Below, piece after piece: positions 27,598 through 35,725 of a stretch of 64,000 bases of DNA. The notes below the pieces were generated by a model. It searched no databases. It worked only from the letters and a program-made list of their open reading frames with translations, and was not told the origin of the DNA. The stretch lies in the NCBI GenBank assembly GCA_016219425.1, contig JACRNB010000009.1, positions 42,586 through 106,585 on the forward strand. The letters run 5' to 3'. A program made the translations under genes and the position numbers. Numbering within the stretch: the stretch's first letter is position 1; the number at the start of each line of letters is the position of its first letter. The DNA is from Betaproteobacteria bacterium. Lineage in GTDB: Bacteria; Pseudomonadota; Gammaproteobacteria; Burkholderiales; Thiobacillaceae.

Positions 27598-28089
27598 TCA
27601 ATGCAGCGCCGGCGGACCCTGCTCGGCGGGGAAACCGGTGCGCATCTCTTCCGCCGTAGCGGGCCGCACCGACACCACCGTGGCGGCCACGGTGGCGGTC
27701 TTTCCCGCCAGCGGCGGGTTGCCGTCCAGGGTGATCTTGCCGTCGCCGATGGCGACGACGCGGAAGGCCAGCGTTTCGCCGGCGTCGTTCTGCAATTCGG
27801 CCTCGGCCCCGACGTAACGAATGGTCGGAGGCACATTGTCGATCTCGTCCTCCACCACCAGGCTCGGGTCATGCGGCCCGAACCCTTCTTCCGGCGGCAC
27901 CTTGGCCTCCACCGAATCGCCCTCGCGCTTGCCTTCCAGCGCGCGCTCAACGGCGGCGAACAGGCCGCTGTTCGCGCCATGCACATAGCCCGTGGGCATG
28001 TCCTGCTGGCCCATGACCTGGCCTTCCTCGCCCAGCACCGAGTAGGTGATGAACACCACCTTGCCGTGACTGATAACTTCGTCGCTCAT
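27598..28089 (-). CDS. SlyD-like FKBP-type peptidyl-prolyl isomerase
   Basis: A 163-residue FKBP with the SlyD layout: an isomerase core (YSVLGEEGQVM, YVHGANSGLFAAVERALEGKREGD, EEGFGPHDPSLV) and an inserted flap chaperone domain. It lacks the histidine/cysteine-rich metal-binding tail of enterobacterial SlyD. ATG 28089 is preceded by GGAGAAAACG; TTG 28101 is the only upstream alternative. Confidence 0.9.
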   Translation of the reverse strand: MSDEVISHGKVVFITYSVLGEEGQVMGQQDMPTGYVHGANSGLFAAVERALEGKREGDSVEAKVPPEEGFGPHDPSLVVEDEIDNVPPTIRYVGAEAELQNDAGETLAFRVVAIGDGKITLDGNPPLAGKTATVAATVVSVRPATAEEMRTGFPAEQGPPALH

Positions 28090-28113
28090 CGTTTTCTCCA
28101 ATATTGATTCGGT

Positions 28114-30123
28114 TCAGGCCAGGGGCCGCACCTCAAGCTGCGCCGTGATCTCGATCGGGCCGTCCACCTCCCAGGTCAGCGTGAGTTCCACCGCCTGCAT
28201 GATCTTCTCGAACCCGGCCTCGGACTGCGACACGGTGTAGTGCGGCTGCGCCTTGATGCGCGCGGGCGGGTTCACGCCGAGGCGAATCGCACCCATCAGG
28301 TAATGGTCTTCCAGCGCGACCTCGCCCAGACCGTCCCAACTGAAGCTCTGCCCGAAACCGCCGGCAATCTCGCCGTTCACCACATAGCGCCCGGCGGGGC
28401 CGTCGCAACAGGGCATGGCCAGATTCAGGCGAGTGGACAGCCGACCGCGCCCCGCAACCTTGAGCGCCGTCTTCACCTGGTTCTCGCTCACCGCGTAAAT
28501 CTTGCCCACACGCACCTCGCCCGCCTGCCCCAGGCACAGCAACGCACCGCCCTGAAGCACCTGGCTCTGGTATTCCACCGGGCGCTTCATCTCGTAATCG
28601 GTCCAGGTCTCCACGAACAGGCCGCGGCTGCGGGCGTCCGGCGTCAGGTCTTGCGGCAGGATCTCGTGCTTGAAGCGGACGATGTCATGCGCCGAGGCGA
28701 TGCCGTCCCCGTCGTGCTCGCGCACCGCGCCGGCGCCGCGTTTCGCCCGTTCGTGGTAGTGCTCCTCGTAACGACGCAGGGTGTCGGCAAAGTTCTGCGC
28801 CAGCGGGTAGGACGAGAGCTCGATCAGGGCGGCGTCCCGGTCGGGGCGCACCACCGCCTGGAGCGACAGGCTCTTCATGAACACCTCGTCCACGCCATCC
28901 AGATCAAGGTCGCCGGAGGTCGCAGCGGGACGCTCCTGCAGGGCGTCGAGGCGGCGTTCGAGCTGAATCAGGGCGTGCCATACCGCGCGGCGCAGGTGCG
29001 GCAGGTAGATGCCGCCGAACAGGCCGTGCCAGTAGGCATCGTTGGCCTGCGCCTCGTGCAGCAACTGCACCAGATCCTGGCGCACCTGATCCAAAGGCAG
29101 TTGCGCCAGGCGCGCGGACAGCGCCTGCATGCGCTTGTGCATCCAGTTCGCTTCCGGATAGCGGGTGAGGAAGTTCTTCCAGATGCCGCCGCGGATGTAG
29201 GGCCGGTCCTGCTCCAGCACGCCCTTGTCCTGCGCCGCATGCACCAGCTCGGCATAGCGCCGCGCCGCCGGGGCGGGCAGCGACCACTCGCCCATCTCGC
29301 TGTACGACACGGTGGGCAGGTAGGCCACGCCCTTGCTGCGCGTCGCGCCATGGTGCTCGGCGAAGTGCCGGCTCTGGATCGCGGACGAGGCCAGCACACC
29401 CTCGATGAAGCCGGTGAGCCAGCCCTTCTCGTACACCCAGGCGTAGGTCTCGGGCCAGATGCCGAACTTCTCGATATCGTCGAAATAGATCGCGGCGGCG
29501 CCATCACCCTCCTGCACCAGCGATTCGATGTAGCCCACCGCCTCGTGCGCGGGGGAGAACGGCAGGCGGTAGCGCAGGGCCTCGGAGATCGGGTACAGGT
29601 CCAGGCGACGGCCATCCTCCTCGGTGGTGTGATAGCCGTTGAGGGCGGCGCGCTCGCTCCCGGCGCAAAGGAAGTGGTAGTCGTCCACCATCACATAGCG
29701 GATGCCGGAATCGGCCAGGGCCGGCACTACGGTGGCCTCCCACACCCGCTCGGTGAGCCATGCGCCCTGCGGGCGTTGCTGGAAATACTGCTCCAGGCGG
29801 TCGGACATGGCGGCGAGTTGCGACAGGCGATCGCGATGCGGGATCACCGCCAGCACCGGCTCCATGTCGCCCGCGCCGAAGAATTCGACCTGGCCGCGCT
29901 GCGCCATCTCACGCAGCAGGGCCATGTCTTCCGGGTGATTGGTCATCAGCCACTCCAACAGCCAACCCGAGGAATGCAGCGCGAAGCGGAAATCCGGGTA
30001 GCGGTGAAGGGTCTCGATGAAGGGCTTGTAGCAGCGCTGATGCGCGTCCTCCAGCACCTCAGGGAAGTTGCCGACGGGCTGATGGGCGTGTACGCCGAAG
30101 AGCAGGGAAACGGTCTTGGCCAT
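28114..30123 (-). CDS. GH57 glycoside hydrolase (alpha-amylase / 4-alpha-glucanotransferase type)
   Basis: A 669-residue protein of glycoside hydrolase family 57 acting on alpha-1,4-glucans such as glycogen. The N-terminal catalytic domain opens with LLFGVHAHQPVGNF and carries AWLTERVWE (candidate nucleophile Glu) and AAIYFDDIEKFG (candidate acid/base Asp). The middle and C-terminal beta-rich regions match the DUF1925/DUF1926 modules of the Thermococcus-type glucanotransferases. Nothing nearby is glycogen-related; it lies in the place where nuo genes often follow secG-tRNA-Leu. ATG 30123 fits the family start; ATG 30138 is possible. Confidence 0.9.
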   Translation of the reverse strand: MAKTVSLLFGVHAHQPVGNFPEVLEDAHQRCYKPFIETLHRYPDFRFALHSSGWLLEWLMTNHPEDMALLREMAQRGQVEFFGAGDMEPVLAVIPHRDRLSQLAAMSDRLEQYFQQRPQGAWLTERVWEATVVPALADSGIRYVMVDDYHFLCAGSERAALNGYHTTEEDGRRLDLYPISEALRYRLPFSPAHEAVGYIESLVQEGDGAAAIYFDDIEKFGIWPETYAWVYEKGWLTGFIEGVLASSAIQSRHFAEHHGATRSKGVAYLPTVSYSEMGEWSLPAPAARRYAELVHAAQDKGVLEQDRPYIRGGIWKNFLTRYPEANWMHKRMQALSARLAQLPLDQVRQDLVQLLHEAQANDAYWHGLFGGIYLPHLRRAVWHALIQLERRLDALQERPAATSGDLDLDGVDEVFMKSLSLQAVVRPDRDAALIELSSYPLAQNFADTLRRYEEHYHERAKRGAGAVREHDGDGIASAHDIVRFKHEILPQDLTPDARSRGLFVETWTDYEMKRPVEYQSQVLQGGALLCLGQAGEVRVGKIYAVSENQVKTALKVAGRGRLSTRLNLAMPCCDGPAGRYVVNGEIAGGFGQSFSWDGLGEVALEDHYLMGAIRLGVNPPARIKAQPHYTVSQSEAGFEKIMQAVELTLTWEVDGPIEITAQLEVRPLA

Positions 30124-30184
30124 GGCGGCTACTCGCATAGGACTACAAACGAAAAAACCGGGCGCGGACGCCCGGTTTCAGATT

Positions 30185-30269
30185 TGGTGCCGACGGCGAG
30201 ACTCGAACTCGCACGCATTTCTGCACTGCCCCCTCAAGACAGCGTGTCTACCAATTCCACCACGTCGGC
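30185..30269 (-). tRNA. tRNA-Leu (anticodon GAG)
   Basis: The minus-strand sequence begins GCCGACG and ends CGTCGGCACCA with encoded CCA. The acceptor stem pairs over seven bases, the D arm contains GGTAGACACG, the anticodon loop reads TTGAGGG (GAG, for CUC/CUU), there is a long variable arm as in leucine tRNAs, and the T arm has GTTCGAGTC. It lies directly behind secG, a conserved position in proteobacteria. Confidence 0.97.
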
Positions 30270-30285
30270 ATTACGGAAAAACGGC

Positions 30286-30621
30286 TTACTTCGGGATCGC
30301 CCCGGACTTGTCCACATTCACGGGCGCGACCGGTGCAACCGGCGCCTGCACCGGCGCGGTCGGAACCGGCCTGGCTTCCTTGCCGGTCGTCTTCAGGCTG
30401 GAGAAATAGGTCAGCCCGAGACTGGTCGCAAAAAACAGGGTCGCCAGCGCCGCCGTCATGCGCGACAGGAAATTGGCGGAACCGCTGGCGCCGAACAGGC
30501 TGCCGGAAGAGCCGCTGCCGAAGGCCGCGCCCATGTCGGCGCCCTTGCCGTGCTGCAACAGCACCAGACCGACGACGGTGGCCGCCACCAGCAGATGCAC
30601 CACCCAGACGATGAATTCCAT
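30286..30621 (-). CDS. secG: Preprotein translocase subunit SecG
   Basis: A 111-residue inner-membrane component of the SecYEG channel. It has two hydrophobic segments (residues 3-22 and about 52-72), the cytoplasmic GSGSSGSLFGASGSANFLSR loop typical of SecG, and a Pro/Ala/Val-rich tail. It lies 14 bases downstream of tpiA. Confidence 0.95.
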   Translation of the reverse strand: MEFIVWVVHLLVAATVVGLVLLQHGKGADMGAAFGSGSSGSLFGASGSANFLSRMTAALATLFFATSLGLTYFSSLKTTGKEARPVPTAPVQAPVAPVAPVNVDKSGAIPK

Positions 30622-30635
30622 GACTTCCTCTACGC

Positions 30636-31382
30636 TCAGGCGGCCCGGCAGATTGCCAGGAAATCTTCCGCATTCAGGGACGCGCCGCCGATCAGGCCGC
30701 CGTCGATATCGGCCTGCGAGAACAGCTCAACCGCATTGCTGCCCTTCACGCTGCCGCCATATTGAATCACCAGGCCCTCGGCCACGCCGGCATCCAGCGC
30801 GCGAATCTTGCCGCGGATGAAGGCATGCACGGCCTGGGCCTGCTCCGGGGACGCGGTCTTGCCGGTGCCGATGGCCCAGACCGGCTCGTAGGCCAGCACC
30901 GCCTTGGCAAGGGAGGCCACGCCGCTCTGCGCGATCACCGCATCCAACTGGCGCGCCACTACAGCCTCGGTCGTGCCGCCTTCGCGTTCTTCCAGGGTTT
31001 CGCCCACGCACAGGATGGGGGTCAGGCCAGCGGCCTGCACCGCCGCGAACTTGTCCGCCACCACGGCATCGGATTCGCCATACAGCGCACGGCGCTCGGA
31101 ATGGCCGACGATGACGTAAGCGCAGCCAAAATCCTTGAGCATGGAGGCGGAAACCTCGCCGGTAAACGCGCCCTTGGCGTGTTGACTCAGGTTCTGCGCG
31201 CCCCAGGCGACCGCGGAACCGGTCAACCGGCTCTGCACCTGGGCGAGATAGGGATACGGCACACAAACCGCCACACCCGCCTTGACGTCGGCCATGCCGG
31301 CCAGCACTCCGGCCAGGAGGGCCTCGTTTTCAGCCAGGCTGCCGTGCATCTTCCAATTGCCGGCGACGAGTTTGCGACGCAT
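30636..31382 (-). CDS. tpiA: Triosephosphate isomerase
   Basis: Interconverts dihydroxyacetone phosphate and glyceraldehyde 3-phosphate. The 248-residue protein contains [10 protein letters not shown], the catalytic His in IVGHSERR, the catalytic Glu in [11 protein letters not shown], and the phosphate-binding [11 protein letters not shown] and GGLIGGASL. The order tpiA-secG-tRNA-Leu is conserved in proteobacteria. Confidence 0.98.
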   Translation of the reverse strand: MRRKLVAGNWKMHGSLAENEALLAGVLAGMADVKAGVAVCVPYPYLAQVQSRLTGSAVAWGAQNLSQHAKGAFTGEVSASMLKDFGCAYVIVGHSERRALYGESDAVVADKFAAVQAAGLTPILCVGETLEEREGGTTEAVVARQLDAVIAQSGVASLAKAVLAYEPVWAIGTGKTASPEQAQAVHAFIRGKIRALDAGVAEGLVIQYGGSVKGSNAVELFSQADIDGGLIGGASLNAEDFLAICRAA

Positions 31383-31521
31383 GCGTTACCCCTTCAAAAA
31401 AGGCTGCGGATGTTAAGTTGGATCGGGGGGCAGGTCAATTCAGACAAACGCCCGCAGGACTCGGCAAGCGGGAAATGCGGGGGACTTACCGGCCACGGGC
31501 GAGCCGGGTGCAAACGCCGGA

Positions 31522-31770
31522 TCAGGACTCGTCGTCCGCCTTGTCCAGGTATTTTTGCAGACGGCGTTCCACCACATGGCGGTCGAAGCGCCACTCCTCC
31601 AGCAGTTCGATGGCCATCTCAAAGGCCTTCTTGTCGAGCTGATAGATGCGCCCCAGCTCAAACACGCCCTCGGACTCCAGTGCAGTGCACAAATCATGCA
31701 GAACCGGCGTGCTCTCGGACTCGGGGTTGTTGCGAACGAACTTGGCGATGGTCTTAACCGCGTTTGCCAT
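31522..31770 (-). CDS. Hypothetical 82-residue acidic protein
   Basis: I do not recognise a named family. The protein (MANAVKTIAKFVRNNPESES at the start) is predicted to be mostly helical and acidic, with no signal peptide or membrane segment. It follows pstB on the same strand after a 107-base gap, in the place where phoU is often found, but does not resemble PhoU. The upstream open frame to 32259 is a shadow of pstB; ATG 31770 gives a compact product. There is no strong ribosome binding site. Confidence 0.7.
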   Translation of the reverse strand: MANAVKTIAKFVRNNPESESTPVLHDLCTALESEGVFELGRIYQLDKKAFEMAIELLEEWRFDRHVVERRLQKYLDKADDES

Positions 31771-31877
31771 GATGTCTACCGTTTCGATGGGACAGATGGG
31801 CAGGGGGGGCTGCCGTGTGCCGCGATGGTACTGGCAGGCGGCGGAGCCGGGCGTTAACTTTTTGTGACAGCCCGGCT

Positions 31878-32660
31878 TCAGCCAAAGCGGCCCGTGATGT
31901 AGTCCTCGGTCTGCTGTTTCTGGGGCTTCACGAACAGTTCGTCGGTCTTGCCGAATTCCACCAGTTCGCCCAGATACATGAAGGCGGTGAAGTCGGAGAT
32001 GCGCGCCGCCTGCTGCATGTTGTGGGTGACGATGGCGATGGTGTACTCCGTCTTCAGTTCGTTGATCAGCTCTTCGATCTTGGCGGTGGAGATGGGGTCC
32101 AGGGCCGAAGTGGGCTCGTCGAGCAGCACGATCTCCGGCTTCACGGCGATGGTGCGGGCGATGCACAGGCGCTGCTGCTGCCCGCCGGAGAGGGACAGGC
32201 CGCTCTGTTGCAGCTTGTTCTTGGTCTCTTCCCAGATGGCCGCCTTCTTCAGAGCCCATTCCACCCGGTCATCCATCTCCGACTTGGACAACCGCTCGTA
32301 CAGGCGCACGCCAAACGCGATGTTCTCGTAGATGGTCATGGGGAAGGGTGTGGGCTTCTGGAACACCATGCCGATCTTGGCCCGCACCAGGTTCACGTCC
32401 TGCTTCTTTTCCAGCAGGTTCTTGCCGTGGAAATTGATCTGCCCTTCGGCGCGCTGGCCGGGGTAGAGGTCGTACATGCGATTGAAGGTGCGCAGCAGGG
32501 TGGACTTGCCGCAACCGGAGGGGCCGATGAAGGCCGTGACCTGACTCTTGGCGATATTCAGGGAGACATTGGTCAGGCCGCGGAAATCGCCGTAGAAGAA
32601 GTTCAGATCCCGAACCTCCAGGATGGCGTCGCCGACGTGGATCGAATGAGGGGCGGACAT
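31878..32660 (-). CDS. pstB: Phosphate ABC transporter ATP-binding protein
   Basis: The ATPase of the high-affinity phosphate importer. The 260-residue protein has Walker [10 protein letters not shown], signature [12 protein letters not shown], Walker [13 protein letters not shown] and the H-loop [13 protein letters not shown], with the PstB-specific [19 protein letters not shown]. It lies 14 bases after pstA. No phoU follows in this window. Confidence 0.98.
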   Translation of the reverse strand: MSAPHSIHVGDAILEVRDLNFFYGDFRGLTNVSLNIAKSQVTAFIGPSGCGKSTLLRTFNRMYDLYPGQRAEGQINFHGKNLLEKKQDVNLVRAKIGMVFQKPTPFPMTIYENIAFGVRLYERLSKSEMDDRVEWALKKAAIWEETKNKLQQSGLSLSGGQQQRLCIARTIAVKPEIVLLDEPTSALDPISTAKIEELINELKTEYTIAIVTHNMQQAARISDFTAFMYLGELVEFGKTDELFVKPQKQQTEDYITGRFG

Positions 32661-32674
32661 GGAAAACTCCGTGT

Positions 32675-33517
32675 TCAGTCTGAAGATTTTTTGCGGAACA
32701 GGACGCGCGCGACCACGTTGATCCCCAGCACCAGCAGGGCGATCAGGAGGGCGCCGCCCCAGGCCAGGGAGACCCAGTTGTCATAGGGGCTCATGGCGAA
32801 CTGGAAGATCACCACCGGCAGGTTGCCCATGGGCTGCGACATATTGGTGCTGTAGAACTGGTTGTTCAGTGCGGTGAACAACAGAGGGGCGGTTTCGCCC
32901 AGAACCCGTGCAATCGCCAGCAGGATGCCCGTCACCACGCCCGCCTTCACGGCGCGCAGGGTGATGGAGAGAGACACCTTCCAGCGCGGAGCGCCCACGG
33001 CGAAGGCGGCCTCGCGCAGGCTGCTGGGCACCAGCAGAAGCATGTTCTCGGTGGTGCGCACCACCACGGGGATGGCGATCAGGGACAGGGCCAGCGAGCC
33101 TGCCCAGCCGGAAAAACCGCCCAGGGTCGCCACCGCCAGGGCATAGACGAACAGGCCGACGACGATGGAGGGTGCGGACAGCATGATGTCCGTGACGAAG
33201 CGGGTGGCGGCGGCGAACCGGGACGTGGTCCCGAACTCCGCCAGATAGATGCCGGCCAGGATGCCGATGGGGGTGGACACCAGGGTGGTCACCCCGACGA
33301 TCATCAAGGTGCCGACGATGGCGTTGCGCAGACCGCCGCCCTCGCTGCCGGGCGCGGGGGTGTCCTGGGTGAAGAAGTCCCAGGAAAGGGCGGAGAAACC
33401 GTTGTAGAACAGGGTCCAGAGTATCCACATCAAGGCCGCCAGACCGAAGGCCATGGCCACCATGGAAAGGGCGATGCCAACGCGATTGGTGAGGATGCGG
33501 CGAGCGTACAGGTCCAT
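32675..33517 (-). CDS. pstA: Phosphate ABC transporter permease PstA
   Basis: An inner-membrane permease of 280 residues with six predicted membrane segments and the binding-protein-dependent transport motif near [19 protein letters not shown]. It lies between pstC and pstB with gaps of about 10 and 14 bases. Confidence 0.96.
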   Translation of the reverse strand: MDLYARRILTNRVGIALSMVAMAFGLAALMWILWTLFYNGFSALSWDFFTQDTPAPGSEGGGLRNAIVGTLMIVGVTTLVSTPIGILAGIYLAEFGTTSRFAAATRFVTDIMLSAPSIVVGLFVYALAVATLGGFSGWAGSLALSLIAIPVVVRTTENMLLLVPSSLREAAFAVGAPRWKVSLSITLRAVKAGVVTGILLAIARVLGETAPLLFTALNNQFYSTNMSQPMGNLPVVIFQFAMSPYDNWVSLAWGGALLIALLVLGINVVARVLFRKKSSD

Positions 33518-33527
33518 GGCGATGCTC

Positions 33528-34505
33528 CTAGATGCCCTGCTTGGCCGTACCGCGACGGATCAGCCAGCGCGAGATCGCAAGAACGATGAAGGTGATGATG
33601 AACAGCACCAGCCCGAGGGCGAACAGGGAAGAGATATGCAAGCCCGGGTCCGCCTCGCCAAACTCGTTGGCCAGGGTGGAGGCGATGGAGGTGCCGGGGG
33701 CGTACAGGCTGCCGACGATGCGGTTGGCGTTGCCGATCACGAAGGTGACCGCCATGGTCTCCCCCAGGGCGCGGCCCAGGCCCAGCATGATGCCGCCGAT
33801 GACGCCCACCCGCGTGTAGGGCAACACCACATTGGTGACCACTTCCCAGGTGGTGCAGCCCACGCCGTAGGCCGACTCCTTGAGGGGGGCGGGCACGGTC
33901 TCGAACACGTCCCGCATCACCGAGGCCACGAACGGGATCACCATCAGCGAGAGCACGATGCCGGCGGTAAGAATGCCCACGCCGATGGGCGGACCCGCGA
34001 ACCAGCCGCCGATCACCGGCACATCGCCCAGTGCGCTTTGCAGGTAGGGCTGCACATGCTTGGAGAACAAGGGGGCGAACACGAACAGGCCCCAGATGCC
34101 GTAGATGATGGAAGGCACGCCGGCCAGCATCTCGATGGCGGTGCCCAGAGGACGGCGCAACCACACCGGACAGGTCTCGGTCAGAAACAGGGCGATGCCG
34201 AAGCTCACCGGCACGGCAATGACCAAGGCGATGACGGAAGTGACCACGGTGCCGTAGATGGCGGCCAGGGCGCCGAACCGCTCCTCCGGCACGTTCCACA
34301 CATCCGTCCACAGGAACGGCGCGCCGAACTGGCGCAGCACCGGCATGGCCTCGATGGCCAGGGAGACCAGAATGCCGACCAGCGCAGCCAGCACGATGAA
34401 TGCAAACACCAGGGTCACCTGATGGAACACGGTGTCCTGCAACTTGAATACCTTCACGCGCGCGGCGTGCAGGTCTACGGCTTCGGGGGGCGCCACTTCA
34501 CTCAT
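33528..34505 (-). CDS. pstC: Phosphate ABC transporter permease PstC
   Basis: Partner permease of PstA, 325 residues from ATG 34505, with six membrane segments, a periplasmic loop around LWTDVWNVPEERFGALA and the permease motif KESAYGVGCTTWEVVTNVVLP. An ATG at 34550 would place the first 15 codons inside a strong hairpin and is less likely. It follows pstS after two hairpins. Confidence 0.94.
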   Translation of the reverse strand: MSEVAPPEAVDLHAARVKVFKLQDTVFHQVTLVFAFIVLAALVGILVSLAIEAMPVLRQFGAPFLWTDVWNVPEERFGALAAIYGTVVTSVIALVIAVPVSFGIALFLTETCPVWLRRPLGTAIEMLAGVPSIIYGIWGLFVFAPLFSKHVQPYLQSALGDVPVIGGWFAGPPIGVGILTAGIVLSLMVIPFVASVMRDVFETVPAPLKESAYGVGCTTWEVVTNVVLPYTRVGVIGGIMLGLGRALGETMAVTFVIGNANRIVGSLYAPGTSIASTLANEFGEADPGLHISSLFALGLVLFIITFIVLAISRWLIRRGTAKQGI

Positions 34506-34529
34506 GAACCAATCCTGGGGGGTGACCTT

Positions 34530-34593
34530 CTGCGCAAGCCGCCTGAACAAGCGGCTTGCGCAGAAAGCAGGGGCGCGGTTTCCCGCGCCCCTG
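34530..34593 (-). promoter_or_regulatory. Two adjacent hairpins between pstS and pstC
   Basis: CTGCGCAAGCCGC pairs with GCGGCTTGCGCAG (34530-34563), and CAGGGGCGCGG pairs with CCGCGCCCCTG (34568-34593). Neither is followed by a long T-run. They probably stabilise the pstS mRNA 3' end and lower pstCAB expression, so that more binding protein than transporter is made. Confidence 0.7.
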
Positions 34594-34610
34594 CAAGCGC
34601 TGCGATTAGA

Positions 34611-35639
34611 TTACTTGATGTTCTTCATCTCGGCTTCGACCATCTTCACGACCGCGGGAGGCAGCGGCACGAAGCCCAGATCCTCAGCCATCTTCTGGCC
34701 GTTGTTCAGGGACCAGGAGAAGAAATCGACGATGCCTTTTTGGCGAGCGGCGTTGGCGCCCTTCTCGTAGGCCAGGACATAGGTAGCGCTGGTGATGGGC
34801 CAGGCGTTCTTGTGGCCCTGATCCAGCAGATCCGGCGCCATGCCCTTCACCTTGAAGTTGGCGCCGCTGGCGGCGTCGGCCACGGCATCCTGGTTCGGGG
34901 TGATGTAGTGGCCGGCCTTGTTCTTCAAGGCGATGAAGGTCATCTTGTTCTTCATGGCATCGGCGATATCCACATAACCGACGGCGCCGGCGATCTTCTG
35001 CACGTTGGCGGCCACCCCCGGGTTGCCCTTGCCGCCCACGGCATTCTTGGGCCAGTTCACGGTATTGCCGGCGCCCACGTCACGCATGAAGGCCACGGAC
35101 TGCTTGGCCATGTAGTGGCTGAACACATAGGTCGTACCGGAACCATCGGAACGGTGAGACACGGTGATGGGGGTATCGGGCAGCTTGAGGCCGGGGTTCA
35201 GCTTGGCGATGTCGGCGTCGTTCCACTTGGTGATGTCGCCGCGGAAGATGTCGGCGGCGGTGGGGCCGTCCAGCTTGAGCTGACCGGAAGCGAAGCCGGG
35301 CAGGTTGGCGACGATGGTGACCGCGCCCATGACGGCAGGGAACTGGGTCAGGCCGGCGGCATCCAGGTCAGCCTCCTTCACCGGAGCGTCGGTGCCGCCG
35401 AAGTCCACAGTCTTGGCCTTGATCTGCTTGACGCCGCCGGAAGAGCCGATGCCCTGATAGTTCACCTGATTACCGGTGGCGGCCTTATAGGCCTCGGCCC
35501 ACTTGGTGTAGACCGCGTAGGGGAAGGTCGCACCGGCGCCGGTGATGTCGGCGGCCAGAGCCGCGGGGGCGCCGAAGGCGATGGACAGGGCGACGGCGAC
35601 GCCGGCCAGCTTGAGGAAGACACGCTTGGTGACGGGCAT
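34611..35639 (-). CDS. pstS: Periplasmic phosphate-binding protein PstS
   Basis: The high-affinity phosphate receptor of the Pst system, 342 residues. A Sec signal peptide (residues 1-29, ending GAPAALAA) precedes the mature start ADITGAGATFPYAVYTKWAEAY. Phosphate-contacting signatures GIGSSGGVKQI, FGGTDAPV and SHRSDGSGTTYVF are intact. ATG 35639 follows GGAGAT. A candidate Pho box lies about 50 bases upstream. Confidence 0.97.
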   Translation of the reverse strand: MPVTKRVFLKLAGVAVALSIAFGAPAALAADITGAGATFPYAVYTKWAEAYKAATGNQVNYQGIGSSGGVKQIKAKTVDFGGTDAPVKEADLDAAGLTQFPAVMGAVTIVANLPGFASGQLKLDGPTAADIFRGDITKWNDADIAKLNPGLKLPDTPITVSHRSDGSGTTYVFSHYMAKQSVAFMRDVGAGNTVNWPKNAVGGKGNPGVAANVQKIAGAVGYVDIADAMKNKMTFIALKNKAGHYITPNQDAVADAASGANFKVKGMAPDLLDQGHKNAWPITSATYVLAYEKGANAARQKGIVDFFSWSLNNGQKMAEDLGFVPLPPAVVKMVEAEMKNIK

Positions 35640-35689
35640 GGAAATCTCCGAAAGGACGTTGAAAAAAGCCTGGGCAGGATATCGGCCCA

Positions 35690-35709
35690 TTGTTACAACC
35701 GGGTTACCC
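35690..35709 (-). promoter_or_regulatory. Candidate Pho box upstream of pstS
   Basis: On the minus strand, GTAAC occurs twice (35703-35707 and 35692-35696), exactly 11 bases apart, within GGGTAACCCGG and TTGTAACAATG. PhoB boxes are direct 11-bp repeats of a CTGTCAT-like heptamer, so the spacing and placement fit although the base match is partial. Confidence 0.5.
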
Positions 35710-35725
35710 GCTGAAATATTTGGCC

